DNA from: Solimicrobium sp043758755 | Lineage (GTDB): Bacteria; Pseudomonadota; Gammaproteobacteria; Burkholderiales; Burkholderiaceae_D | DNA: 64,000 nt | Assembly (NCBI GenBank): GCA_043758755.1 | Contig: JAYVMW010000051.1 | Span: forward strand, 13,869-77,868 | Direction: 5' to 3' | In this document: piece after piece, positions 43,543 through 52,176 of the stretch | Numbering within the stretch: the stretch's first letter is position 1 | Layout: each line of letters starts with the position of its first letter | Program-made: the position numbers and the translations under genes | The notes under the pieces: model-generated | Databases searched by the model: none | What the model saw: the letters and a program-made list of their open reading frames with translations, nothing else | What the model was told of the DNA's origin: nothing

Positions 43543-45483
43543 ATGGCGGAAGACCTGACCGGCGGGATAATGGGGGAAGAAGAAGAGCGGCTTGAGCTGG
43601 AAGATGCCGAACTCTCGCTGATCACCGACTCTGCCAGTGCCGACCCGTTCGCTGCCGCCATTGCCCATCAGGCCGCGCTGTACAGTCCCGAAGTGGCGCG
43701 CGACGCCTCGCGTTTTCTGCAAGTGCAGGCCAATCATGTGGAAGCGCAGACCGGCCATGTGCACATCCAGACCAAACTGCTCCGGGATGAACATGACCTG
43801 CGTCTGGCGCACTTGAAGAATCAGTTGCGCGAAGAAACCGTGCGCCGGCTCGGTCTGCGGCTGCGCGTGGCCTTTCAGGTGTTTCTGGCCTGCGTGGCCA
43901 CCGCAATCGGTGTGGCCAGCATCTTCATGGTACATGACGCATTCCTGTCGCGCAGTGTGGTCATTGACGCGTTCGATATTTCTCCCAGCCTCGCCACTCA
44001 GGTACCGAACGGAAAAATCGTCGCCACCGGACTGCTCGATGTGCTCTCACGCATTCAGGCCGCCACGCGCACCAGCGCCGAGCGGCGCGCACTGTCAAGC
44101 GCCTGGACCAACGATATCGCCATCGACGTGCCGGAAACCGGCGTCTCGGTCGGTCAGATCGAACGCACGCTCAAGGAGCGCTTCGGTCACGACCAGCACA
44201 TTTATGGCGATGTGGTGCAAACCGCCGACGGTGGACTGGCACTCACGGTGCGCGGCACCGGAATTTTGGCCAAAACATTTACCGATCAGGAGCGCAATCT
44301 GGATAAACTGCTTACCGATGCCGGCGAATATATCTACGGTCAGTCGCAACCCGGCCTGTGGGTCAATTACCTGACCAATGCCAACCGCAACGACGATGCG
44401 ATCCGCTTTGCCAAGGCTGCCTATCCGGTGGTACCGGCCAGTGAAAAGCCCTATGTCCTGAATTACTGGGGCAACGCCATCGTCGGCCAGGGCAACCCGG
44501 GCGCCATGCAGGAAGCCCTGTCACTGTACCGGGAAACGGTCCGACTCAAACCCGATTACTGGAGCGGCTACAACAACATCATTTATGCGTTATGGAACCT
44601 TGGCAATGAGGAAGCTTCGATACGCGAAGCCGACCAGCTCATGAAACTGGCCGGAGGACGCCCGGGCCGTGCGCCGGAAACTACCTACCAGAATTACGAT
44701 CAGCAGGTCTGGGATCTGACCACGGTGCGCGCCGAAAATATCGCGGACATGGAGTCGCACGATGGCGTCGGCATTTTTGCCAGTCTGGCCGGCTCGGCCA
44801 ACCTGCAGGCCGCCCAGTCCGACGTCATGATGCATGACGTCGAATCAGCGGCACTGCGCGTGAAGACTGCCAATATCGACGCCAAAAACGCCGCCGACGT
44901 CTCGGTAGCAGCGCTGACCAGAGCGCTGCTGGCCGAAGAACTGGGCGATCTGAAACAGGCTTCCACCGAATGGGATACCTTTACCGAAGCCTATGCGAAC
45001 CGGGCGGTCTCCACCAACAACACGTTTTACATGTGCTATGCCGCACCCACTTATGAAAAAACCCACCAGCATGCCAAGGCCGATGCAGCGCTGGATGGCC
45101 CGCTGAACGCCATTGGCATTGGCACTTTTGTGGACTGCTACCGCTTCAGAGCCGACGTGCTCGATCTGCGCGATGACTGGGCCGGCGCACAGACCTGGTA
45201 TGCCAAAGCCATTGCGCTGGCGCCCAGCATTCCATCCGGCTACCTTTCATACGGCATGGCACTGGCCAGACACGGCGATCTGAAACGGGCTGCCGAACAA
45301 TTTAAACTGGCCAACAGCAAAGGACCGCGCTGGGCCGATCCGCTCAAGGCCTGGGGTGATGTACTGATGAAACAGGGGCACGCTTCTGAGGCGCTGGACA
45401 AGTTTGACGAGGCAGTGAAATTTGCGCCGAAGTGGCAGCAGTTGCAGCAGGCGCGCGAGCTTGCGCTTAAGGTGAAGAATTGA
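43543..45483 (+). CDS. Membrane-anchored TPR-repeat protein
   Basis: A 646-residue protein. Residues 1-100 are acidic then basic and helical (EEEERLELEDAELS, QTKLLRDEHDLRLAHLKNQL), one membrane helix at about 108-130 (VAFQVFLACVATAIGVASIFMV), then a large outer part with several TPR-like helix pairs, clearest near 290-360 (ALSLYRETVRLKPDYWSGYNNIIYALWNLG) and at the end (WYAKAIALAPSIPSGYLSYGMALARHGDLKRAAEQF; ALDKFDEAVKFAPKW). No catalytic motif. It may scaffold protein contacts at the membrane, perhaps with the papain-like protein. Its 3' end is echoed by a fragment at 47801. Confidence 0.7.
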   Translation: MAEDLTGGIMGEEEERLELEDAELSLITDSASADPFAAAIAHQAALYSPEVARDASRFLQVQANHVEAQTGHVHIQTKLLRDEHDLRLAHLKNQLREETVRRLGLRLRVAFQVFLACVATAIGVASIFMVHDAFLSRSVVIDAFDISPSLATQVPNGKIVATGLLDVLSRIQAATRTSAERRALSSAWTNDIAIDVPETGVSVGQIERTLKERFGHDQHIYGDVVQTADGGLALTVRGTGILAKTFTDQERNLDKLLTDAGEYIYGQSQPGLWVNYLTNANRNDDAIRFAKAAYPVVPASEKPYVLNYWGNAIVGQGNPGAMQEALSLYRETVRLKPDYWSGYNNIIYALWNLGNEEASIREADQLMKLAGGRPGRAPETTYQNYDQQVWDLTTVRAENIADMESHDGVGIFASLAGSANLQAAQSDVMMHDVESAALRVKTANIDAKNAADVSVAALTRALLAEELGDLKQASTEWDTFTEAYANRAVSTNNTFYMCYAAPTYEKTHQHAKADAALDGPLNAIGIGTFVDCYRFRADVLDLRDDWAGAQTWYAKAIALAPSIPSGYLSYGMALARHGDLKRAAEQFKLANSKGPRWADPLKAWGDVLMKQGHASEALDKFDEAVKFAPKWQQLQQARELALKVKN

Positions 45484-45513
45484 CATGCAACTTCACCCCC
45501 GGCTTTGCATGTT

Positions 45514-47190
45514 CTATGACGCACCCCAAAGACGCCGAAATACTGATCTGAAAAATTGACCAATGTTCATGGAGATGCAGGTTATCCAGCTCCAAAACGA
45601 AGGTGGTGGTGCTGGCAGTTGCCGCTGCGCCACGGGCAAAATAATTGACCGGACCGGATTGAAAGTAACCGCCCTCGCCTGATTGGATCGTGCCGATCTA
45701 GACTGGACTGGCAGATACGGATCTTCAAAAACATTCAGACCGTTGTGGTTGCGGGTCTTCACAGAAGCATTGCGCCAGGAGCTAACCATAAATGCATCGT
45801 TATTTCTTTCGGCGACTACAAACAAATTTGAATCCACGCCACATCTGGTACTGAAAATTACCAATGGAACGTTTGCACCACGCAGATCAGCACCATATAA
45901 AGCAGAACTGCCGAAATTGGCGCAATTCAAATTTGCCAACCTTAAATTGGCTCTGTTGAAATTTGCTTTGCCAAATATCATGTTTTCCAAATTAGTGCCG
46001 CTAAGATCTGCATAACTCAAATCTGCGTCTTCCAAAATTACGCCTGATAAATTCATCCCCTTAAAATTTGCGTGACATAAATTTGTGTGAGAGAAATTTG
46101 CCCCGTGCAATGCCAGTCCGTTAAAGTTTATACTCCGTAAGTCCGCACCGCTTAAGTTTGCACCATCAAAGTTCGTTCCAGTAAAAACCGCGCCAATCAA
46201 AGTGGTTCTGCTCAAATTAACGCGTCGCAAATTCACGCCACTAAAATCAGCCTTCTTCAAATTCGCCCCGGCAAACGATGTATCGTTTAAATTCGCTCCT
46301 TTAAAAATGGTATTTTCCATATTTGCCTTGGTAAATATGGCCCCTTGTAAGTTCGAACCCGTCAAATTGATATTTCTTAAATCTGCTTTGCAAAATTTAG
46401 CCCCGTCAACAGACAATACATTCAATTTGGCACCAAATAAATTTGCCCTTTCAAAGTGACTCCACGCCAAATTTGCGCCATTGAATACGGCATTGTTTAA
46501 ATTGGCGTCATTAAAATTTGCGCCCCTTAAATCAATTCCAGAAAAATTTGCTTCACTTAAATTCGAGTTTGAGAAATTCGCTCCCCGCAAGTTTATTCCC
46601 TCAAAATTCATCCCACTTAAATCAAGCCAGGGAACACAAATTAAGCCATTGCCAGCATTAAATATCCTGAATCTAAAGTCGGCGGATTGAGTTTTGGCAT
46701 AATCGATGATGAGCTGTTTGGCATTGCGCACCACATCGCTGTTTTCACGCGAGGTTAACAAGCACCTTATATCGTCAAAGAATGTTTCAACCATTTCATC
46801 GTTACCTGCCAATGCCCATGTCATTTTTTCGCCGGTCATACCATGAAAAACATTCAATGCATTTTTTAAAGGATCTATGTATCTGGTCTCTACAGCGTAG
46901 TCACAGTCACTGTCACTTTCAGCATCATTTTCCGTCTCATCTATCTCTGACGAAACTGGAGAATCCATCTCCGCGGAATTTGAATGCCATTGATTCGGAG
47001 CGGTCATGACTGAACTGCGTCGTTTTTTAAATTGACCTGCCTGCGAATCTTGAATTACTTTAGCAGGCAAGCCAATCGTTGGAGAATCATTGTCACTTGT
47101 TGGGTCACTTGAAAGCGAGGCGGCATTAACCGGAAGCGGCTCAACAATATATGTGTGCGCATAAGTGCGTGAGGTTGTAAACGGGATCAT
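45514..47190 (-). CDS. Large pentapeptide-repeat protein, module 1
   Basis: A 558-residue protein. Ser/Asp-rich acidic N-terminus (1-95), a helical region with GMTGEKMTWALAGNDEMVETFFDDI, then about 50 consecutive A(D/N)LxX-type pentapeptides from about 185 to 430 (for example LSGMNFEGINLRGANFSNSN), which should form a right-handed quadrilateral beta-helix. After the repeats comes a basic linker and a conserved end WSWI...IGQFFRSVFRRLWG. It is 45-60% alike by eye with the protein at 49167. The start overlaps the stop of the small upstream gene as ATGA. AT-richer than flanking genes. Function unknown; pentapeptide proteins can bind gyrase or act as effectors. Confidence 0.85.
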   Translation of the reverse strand: MIPFTTSRTYAHTYIVEPLPVNAASLSSDPTSDNDSPTIGLPAKVIQDSQAGQFKKRRSSVMTAPNQWHSNSAEMDSPVSSEIDETENDAESDSDCDYAVETRYIDPLKNALNVFHGMTGEKMTWALAGNDEMVETFFDDIRCLLTSRENSDVVRNAKQLIIDYAKTQSADFRFRIFNAGNGLICVPWLDLSGMNFEGINLRGANFSNSNLSEANFSGIDLRGANFNDANLNNAVFNGANLAWSHFERANLFGAKLNVLSVDGAKFCKADLRNINLTGSNLQGAIFTKANMENTIFKGANLNDTSFAGANLKKADFSGVNLRRVNLSRTTLIGAVFTGTNFDGANLSGADLRSINFNGLALHGANFSHTNLCHANFKGMNLSGVILEDADLSYADLSGTNLENMIFGKANFNRANLRLANLNCANFGSSALYGADLRGANVPLVIFSTRCGVDSNLFVVAERNNDAFMVSSWRNASVKTRNHNGLNVFEDPYLPVQSRSARSNQARAVTFNPVRSIILPVAQRQLPAPPPSFWSWITCISMNIGQFFRSVFRRLWGAS

Positions 47191-47531
47191 GATTGATCCT
47201 TTCTTTCACTTACTTTTTTCAAAGACGGTTGGTAATTCAAGTTCTTAATTTTGTGTCCATCCTGGGGGATATCGTGGAATGTCTGTTTGATATTAACCGA
47301 TTGAAAATCAGCGCCAGTCGTATCAGCGGATCGGATATCCGTTCTTTTAAATTTGGCTCCTGAAAAATTCGTATTATTGCAAATGGCGCTAATGAATTTG
47401 GCGCCGGTCAAATTCGTACTTGATACCGGTTCGGTTCCAAGGAGCGGCACTGCGCCATACGAATTAAGTGAGGAAGAAGCAAACGAAGAGGATGCAAATG
47501 AGGATTGGGTTCTTGAAAGTGGTAAATTCAT
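47187..47531 (-). CDS. Small pentapeptide-module partner, module 1 (shortened copy)
   Basis: A 114-residue protein. The N-terminus MNLPLSRTQSSFASSSFASS has a tandem SSFAS unit, then a short pentapeptide stretch (NLTGAKF, NTNFSGAKFKRTDIRSADTTGADF) and an end QTFHDIPQDGHKIKNL. Both ends match the homologous gene of module 2 (50828-51737), which has about 150 more residues of pentapeptides in the middle, so this copy looks internally deleted. Coupled by ATGA overlap to the large gene. Confidence 0.65.
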   Translation of the reverse strand: MNLPLSRTQSSFASSSFASSSLNSYGAVPLLGTEPVSSTNLTGAKFISAICNNTNFSGAKFKRTDIRSADTTGADFQSVNIKQTFHDIPQDGHKIKNLNYQPSLKKVSERKDQS

Positions 47532-47780
47532 GAGTCTACTTAAGGCACGGCTTTCCGGAACAATGACTGAACATGGCCCCTGATCAAATCAACGGTTTGA
47601 TCCGACACACAGTTTTGTATTCCATTAAAACGATGCTCATCCTTTCCTTAAAAATAAATTTTTCAAAAACAGCATTACTGGGCTGCCACATCGTGACCGC
47701 TTGATGCAGGCAACTAACAGTAGATTAATTTTTTGCAAATTAGTTTCAGGTTGTCCCCAAGTATTTTCACGTAGGCGAAT
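47532..47780 (-). repeat. Duplicated upstream region, module 1
   Basis: About 250 bases before the module 1 start codon are strongly similar to 51738-51987 before module 2. Shared stretches include CGATGCTCATCC, CAACTAACAGTAGATTAATT and TTTGCAAATTAG. It must contain the promoter, and marks the right border of the duplicated unit. The 520-base stretch from 47532 to 48051 otherwise holds only the TPR fragment at 47801 and AT-rich sequence. Confidence 0.85.
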
Positions 47781-47800
47781 AACAGGTTATTCCGCACAAC

Positions 47801-47883
47801 GCTGGAGAAATTTGGCCAGGCAGTGAAATTTTCGTCGAAGTGGCAGCAGGCGCGAACTTGTACTCAAGGGGAAGGACAAGTAG
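47801..47883 (+). pseudogene. Decayed 3' fragment of the TPR gene
   Basis: This stretch reads LEKFGQAVKFSSKWQQA in the plus direction, against LDKFDEAVKFAPKWQQLQQA at the end of the TPR gene (near 45399-45460). At base level GGCAGTGAAATTT and GAAGTGGCAGCAG are shared. It ends in a TAG shortly after. It is a relic showing that the duplicated unit once included the end of the TPR gene followed by a pentapeptide module. Confidence 0.75.
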
Positions 47884-48051
47884 CGCAAATCGAAAAATTT
47901 CAACCTGATCGACACCAAATATGACGATGTCATCAGAATCAAAAACCGACCCCGTCTATGAGTCGCCGAGACGCGGCAGACTTCTACGTATTAGCATCAG
48001 TTTGATACCAATAATAATTAAACTACCATAGCGGACCAGGCTCGGGGCACG

Positions 48052-49038
48052 ATGAAATTCTACCAATGCCAACATTTCTTCCCCACAAAAATCCGCACAG
48101 TTTTAACTATTGGACTTGTTATGACTTGTACCTTCCTGCGATCTCAAATTTCGGATTACTGCGATTTTTTCAGATGCCGTTCATATCCAAACCCTCCGCC
48201 TAGTGCCGGTGAACTGAATCACCTCTCAGTCAAAACTGTGGTCGCCAGCCCCATAGTGAAAAATATTGCAGGTGCAACCATCGCGGCAGGAACAGGTGTA
48301 ATTCTGGGGTGCCCTTTGCTGGCCGGCGCACTGATAACGTTAGGAGTGAGCACTTCATGGCTGGGCGGAGCCGGCATCATCATTGCTGCGGTCGGGGTCG
48401 GTTTGTGGCTGCTAAGTACTTATTTGTCGACAAAAAATTTAGCGTATGGCGAGAGCATTTATTTTCATATTCTTGCATCCGTCGTCGACGCAGCGATTGG
48501 AATCCTTCCAGTTATTATCAGTGCCGCTTACAACAGAATTAAAGTCTGCTGTGCTGATGATCGTTATGATATGGATGTCTACTCGACCTATGTTCCTGAA
48601 GACGCCTCCGAATGCAACAGTGAATACTCGCCATCGATAGCGGATTTGAGAGTTGACTCTGCATCACCAGAGGGATCGTTATCCGATCCTGATCCTGAAG
48701 TTTTATCGCCATCCGTCTATTGCCACCGGCCTCCGGCAGCGTGGTTCAGAGCGGAGCCCGTATCACCGGACGGACAGAGACCCGCTTATCAATCCGGAAT
48801 TCCAGCCTGGCTAAGCGATGACATCCCAACTTCTGCCCGGCGCGCCAGAGTGAGCTCTGCATCACAGGAAAGTCAGGCATCCAGTTCCTCTTCTTCAAGA
48901 CGAAGTTCTGTAGACAGTGGTCCTGATTCACGACCGACCAGTCCGGTATTGCAACCGACCATCCAGGCAGCACCAACTTTGCAAACAGCACCAACCATGC
49001 AAACAGAACCCACTGTGCAACTGCCACCGACCATGTAA
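48052..49038 (+). CDS. Hypothetical membrane protein with Ser-rich tail
   Basis: A 328-residue protein I do not recognise. It has an N-terminal hydrophobic segment (VLTIGLVMTCTFL), then three more (NIAGATIAAGTGVILGCPLLAGALITLG; GGAGIIIAAVGVGLWLLSTYL; HILASVVDAAIGILPVIISAAY), Gly/Ala-rich like pore- or spore-coat-like peptides. From about 165 it is acidic and Ser/Pro-rich, with a poly-Ser block and a C-terminal repeat of PT-x-Q-x-x-P units (about five). It sits alone and opposite in direction between the two pentapeptide modules. Low complexity at the C-terminus suggests an exposed or disordered tail. Confidence 0.5.
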   Translation: MKFYQCQHFFPTKIRTVLTIGLVMTCTFLRSQISDYCDFFRCRSYPNPPPSAGELNHLSVKTVVASPIVKNIAGATIAAGTGVILGCPLLAGALITLGVSTSWLGGAGIIIAAVGVGLWLLSTYLSTKNLAYGESIYFHILASVVDAAIGILPVIISAAYNRIKVCCADDRYDMDVYSTYVPEDASECNSEYSPSIADLRVDSASPEGSLSDPDPEVLSPSVYCHRPPAAWFRAEPVSPDGQRPAYQSGIPAWLSDDIPTSARRARVSSASQESQASSSSSSRRSSVDSGPDSRPTSPVLQPTIQAAPTLQTAPTMQTEPTVQLPPTM

Positions 49039-49166
49039 AAACAACGTCAACCAATTTTTGGTGTTACCGGCTATCAGTGTTGCGTGCCTTCGTTTGCAAT
49101 TCGCTTATCTGGCTCCTGTTGAGTTAAAGGGGAAGTAGTACCGGTATCCCTGCTGCCTCAGGCCAT

Positions 49167-50831
49167 CTACGACGTGCCCCAAAGATGCCGAAATACTGAT
49201 CTGAAAAATTGACCAATGCTGATGGGGACGGATTTTATCCAACTCCAAAGCGAACGCGGTGGCGCCGGAGGATGCTGCTGCGCCACGGGTGCGACGGTTT
49301 GCGTTTTTTTTGTCATATCGACGGCCAACGATTTCTGTGTCGATAAGACCTGTGACGCAACAGTTGGCTGGATTGATCTGGGTTGAATGGCACTCGCCCG
49401 GGTTGGCAGCTTCGGTACAGACTTCCCTGGCACGAAAGGATCTACAAAATCCTTCAGGCCCTCGTGATCTTGCGCCTGTATCGAAGTATCACGCAACGAT
49501 CTGACTCTGTATGAATAATTTTCTCTGTCAATTACGACAAACAGATTGGAATCCACACCGCACCGAATGCTGAATTTTGTCCACGCACAATATGCGCCAC
49601 GCAGGTCAGCACCAAATAAAATGGAACCGATAAAGTTTGTACCACTCAAATTGGCCAGTCTTAAATTTGCCCCACTCAAATTTGTTTTGCCAAATGCCGT
49701 ACATGTCAAATCGGCGCCGCTCAGATTGGCGTCATTCAAATCGGCATCGTCAAATTCAACCTGGAACAGATTCATGCCCCTGAAATTTGCGTGACTTAAC
49801 TTGGCTCCCACAAAACTTGCACCATTTAGTTCATGACCTCGAAAATCCATATTGCGCAGATCCGCGCCATTAAAGTTGGCGCGCACAAATTTCGCACCAG
49901 TAAATTTCGCGCAAATCAAAATGGCTTTAGTCCACCTGATTCTGGCCAAATCGATACCACTGAAATCGGCCCTCTTCAGGTTGGTTCCAACAAACGACGC
50001 CTGCTCTAAATTCGCTCCTTTAAAACTGGTATTTTCCATATTTGCGCCATCAAATATGGCACCCTGCAAGTTCAAACCGTCGAAATTAACATTTCTAAAG
50101 TTCACTCCGCAAAATTTGGTCCACATGACAGACTCAGCATTCAATTTGGCGAAATTCAATTTAGCCTCACTCAGATTTGCATAACGCAAATCTGCGCCAC
50201 TAAAATCAGCACCGGTTAAATTCGCTCTTTCGAATTCCGCCCGTACCACGTTTGCCCCCTTAAATTTGGCATTATTCAACTTGGCATCATTAAATATAGT
50301 AAACCTTAATGTCGCTCCAGAAAAATTGGCACCGCTTAAATTTGAATTCGAAAAATCTGCTTCGCCAAAGTTTAATCCCTCGAAATTCATCCCACTCAAA
50401 TCAAGGCCAGAAAGATCAAATCTTCTTGCCCGGTACTCAAATATGACAGCCCTGATTGTATCGGACTGGAGTTTAATGAAATCCACAACGGCCTGTTTTG
50501 CTCTGCGCACATCATCGCGCTTATCATCTGAGGTAAGAACGTTGTCGATATCATTGAAAAATTGATCACTTGTTGTATCGTTGCTTGACAGTGCCAGCTC
50601 CATTTCGTCTCTGGTCATGCCAAGAACATTTTGTACCGATATTTTCCGAAAATCGACCTGCTCATAAATGACAGGATAGTCATCGTCGCCGTCATCATCA
50701 ACCTGATTTAAATATTCAGAGTCACCGTCTGTTTCCGGTTCCAGTTCCAGATTATCGTGATCCGAATCAGCTACCAAATTTTCCAAAACAGGTGGAACAG
50801 CGATTGCAGGTGAATAGGAGGTTGGGATCAT
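49167..50831 (-). CDS. Large pentapeptide-repeat protein, module 2
   Basis: A 554-residue paralogue of the protein at 45514. Acidic N-terminus (DSDHDNLELEPETDGDSEYL), matching helical region GMTRDEMELALSSNDTTSDQFFNDI, then about 50 pentapeptides (LSGLDLSGMNFEGLNFGEAD and onward), the shared segment IRCGVDSNLFVV after the repeats, and the conserved end WSWI...SIGQFFRSVFRHLWGTS. The most alike parts are the two ends. The start overlaps the upstream stop as ATGA. No enzyme motif or membrane helix is seen except the aromatic C-terminal amphipathic segment. Confidence 0.85.
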   Translation of the reverse strand: MIPTSYSPAIAVPPVLENLVADSDHDNLELEPETDGDSEYLNQVDDDGDDDYPVIYEQVDFRKISVQNVLGMTRDEMELALSSNDTTSDQFFNDIDNVLTSDDKRDDVRRAKQAVVDFIKLQSDTIRAVIFEYRARRFDLSGLDLSGMNFEGLNFGEADFSNSNLSGANFSGATLRFTIFNDAKLNNAKFKGANVVRAEFERANLTGADFSGADLRYANLSEAKLNFAKLNAESVMWTKFCGVNFRNVNFDGLNLQGAIFDGANMENTSFKGANLEQASFVGTNLKRADFSGIDLARIRWTKAILICAKFTGAKFVRANFNGADLRNMDFRGHELNGASFVGAKLSHANFRGMNLFQVEFDDADLNDANLSGADLTCTAFGKTNLSGANLRLANLSGTNFIGSILFGADLRGAYCAWTKFSIRCGVDSNLFVVIDRENYSYRVRSLRDTSIQAQDHEGLKDFVDPFVPGKSVPKLPTRASAIQPRSIQPTVASQVLSTQKSLAVDMTKKTQTVAPVAQQHPPAPPRSLWSWIKSVPISIGQFFRSVFRHLWGTS

Positions 50832-51628
50832 TTTTTGCCTTTCCTTTCTTTCAAAGAATCCTTGTGTTGCAGACTCTCAATTTCATGGGTGTTTTTGTCA
50901 ATGTCATGGAATGCCTGTCCAATATCAACGTTTTCAAACCGAGCGTTGGTAGTAGTAGCGCCTATTAAAATGGTTTGATGAAAGATTGCGCCGGCAAATG
51001 CTGCGCCAGTCATATCAACCGATGACATATTCGCGTAGGAGCAATTCGCCTTTATTAATTCAGCACCACGCATGCGGGCTCGAGTTAAGTTCGCATTAGT
51101 CAAGTCAGCATGGTGTAACTTTGCGCCATTTAAATTTATTGCAACCAGAGATTTGGGTGCATTCAACATTCCAGATAAAATAGTTTGGCTCAAATTGGCT
51201 TCAGTAAAATTCAGACCATCAAGTTCAACTGTCCTCAAATCAAAACCAATCAAGATCACTTTAACTAATGTGCAGCCAACTAAACTGGCGCTCATCATTT
51301 TTGCTGCCGTCAGGGTTGTACCTGTAAAATTTGTCCCAATAAATTTTATTCCTATCAAATTGGCACCAGTCAAATCTGCACGAGAAAAATCTGAATAGCT
51401 GAACTCATTCGAACGCAAGTCGGCATCAACCAGTTTTACACGGGCTAACTTCGCATGATTAAAGATAGCCGTAAATATAGGAACATTGGACAGAATGCCA
51501 TCACTCAAATCGATTCTCTTTCTCATCAGCAGGATCCATGAGAAAAAAGGGTTGTGCAGAGACTGAAATTCCCATTTTCTCAGGGGCACTGGGCGACGAT
51601 GAGTCGGTCGTCTCGCTGGTCCCACCAA
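50828..51628 (-). CDS. Pentapeptide-repeat protein, module 2 partner (frameshifted start)
   Basis: An open frame of up to 266 residues with about 25-30 pentapeptides (ADLTGANLIGIKFIGTNFTG and others) and the end GQAFHDIDKNTHEIESL that matches the module 1 partner. It has no good start of its own: the first codons are TTG/GTG, and the first ATG is at 51526 without a convincing ribosome site. The proper N-terminus (MTLPLSKSQ...) is in another frame at 51501-51737. Removing one base from an A6 run (51543-51548 on the plus strand) would fuse the two into about 302 residues. Coupled by ATGA overlap to the large gene. Confidence 0.65.
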   Translation of the reverse strand: MVGPARRPTHRRPVPLRKWEFQSLHNPFFSWILLMRKRIDLSDGILSNVPIFTAIFNHAKLARVKLVDADLRSNEFSYSDFSRADLTGANLIGIKFIGTNFTGTTLTAAKMMSASLVGCTLVKVILIGFDLRTVELDGLNFTEANLSQTILSGMLNAPKSLVAINLNGAKLHHADLTNANLTRARMRGAELIKANCSYANMSSVDMTGAAFAGAIFHQTILIGATTTNARFENVDIGQAFHDIDKNTHEIESLQHKDSLKERKGKK

Positions 51629-51737
51629 GTTCAGGGACAGACGTCAGAAGCGGCACTGTGCCGTACGATGTAAATGAGGAAGAAGCAAACGAAGAGGATG
51701 CAAATGAGGATTGCGATTTTGAAAGTGGTAATGTCAT
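51501..51737 (-). pseudogene. Out-of-frame N-terminus of the module 2 partner gene
   Basis: A 78-codon frame starting MTLPLSKSQSSFASSSFASS, nearly identical in its first 30 residues to the module 1 partner. In module 1 this N-terminus runs straight into pentapeptides in one frame. Here it ends in a stop at 51501 because of one extra base in the homopolymer at 51543-51548. It is probably part of one gene with 50828-51628. Confidence 0.65.
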
Positions 51738-51987
51738 GAGTCAAATTAAGGCACGGCTATCAGGAACAATTACTGAACGTCGCCACTGATCAATTCAACG
51801 GTTTGAACAAGCACACAGTTCTGTATTCCCTTAAAACGATGCTCATCCCTTCCTTAAAAGTAAATTGTTCCAAAAACAGCATTACTGAGCTGCTGCATCG
51901 TTACCGCATGATGCAGGCAACTAACAGTAGATTAATTTTTTGCAAATTAGTTTCCTGTTTTGCCCAAGTATTTTCACGTAGCTGAAT
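51738..51987 (-). repeat. Duplicated upstream region, module 2
   Basis: Counterpart of 47532-47780; see the shared stretches listed there. The similarity stops near 51987. From 51988 to 52176 I see no gene, only an AT-rich spacer with an inverted pair GGTGAT/ATCACC near 52109-52135 ahead of the lipoprotein gene. Confidence 0.85.
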
Positions 51988-52176
51988 CACCACGAATTGC
52001 GCCAAATGGTAGGAATTAGTAGGTAACCTCTGACATTAAGGCCAGATTTGAGTAGCAACAGGCCGGACTTGCTTGTTATTATGTGCAGTCCGCACCAAGC
52101 TCATGCGGTGATGAATTGAAGAAAAAAATAATCACCACACATAATTTGCCGCGCCTTTTCGAAGAAATGAAAAACC

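Noticed and set aside
45683..50565. Plus-strand frames full of FAPLKF-like repeats
   Set aside because: They are the reverse reading of the pentapeptide genes, so the repeats are a mirror of the real ones.
45514..51737. CRISPR or short tandem DNA repeats in the pentapeptide region
   Set aside because: The periodicity is 15 bases from five-residue protein repeats, not identical repeats with spacers.
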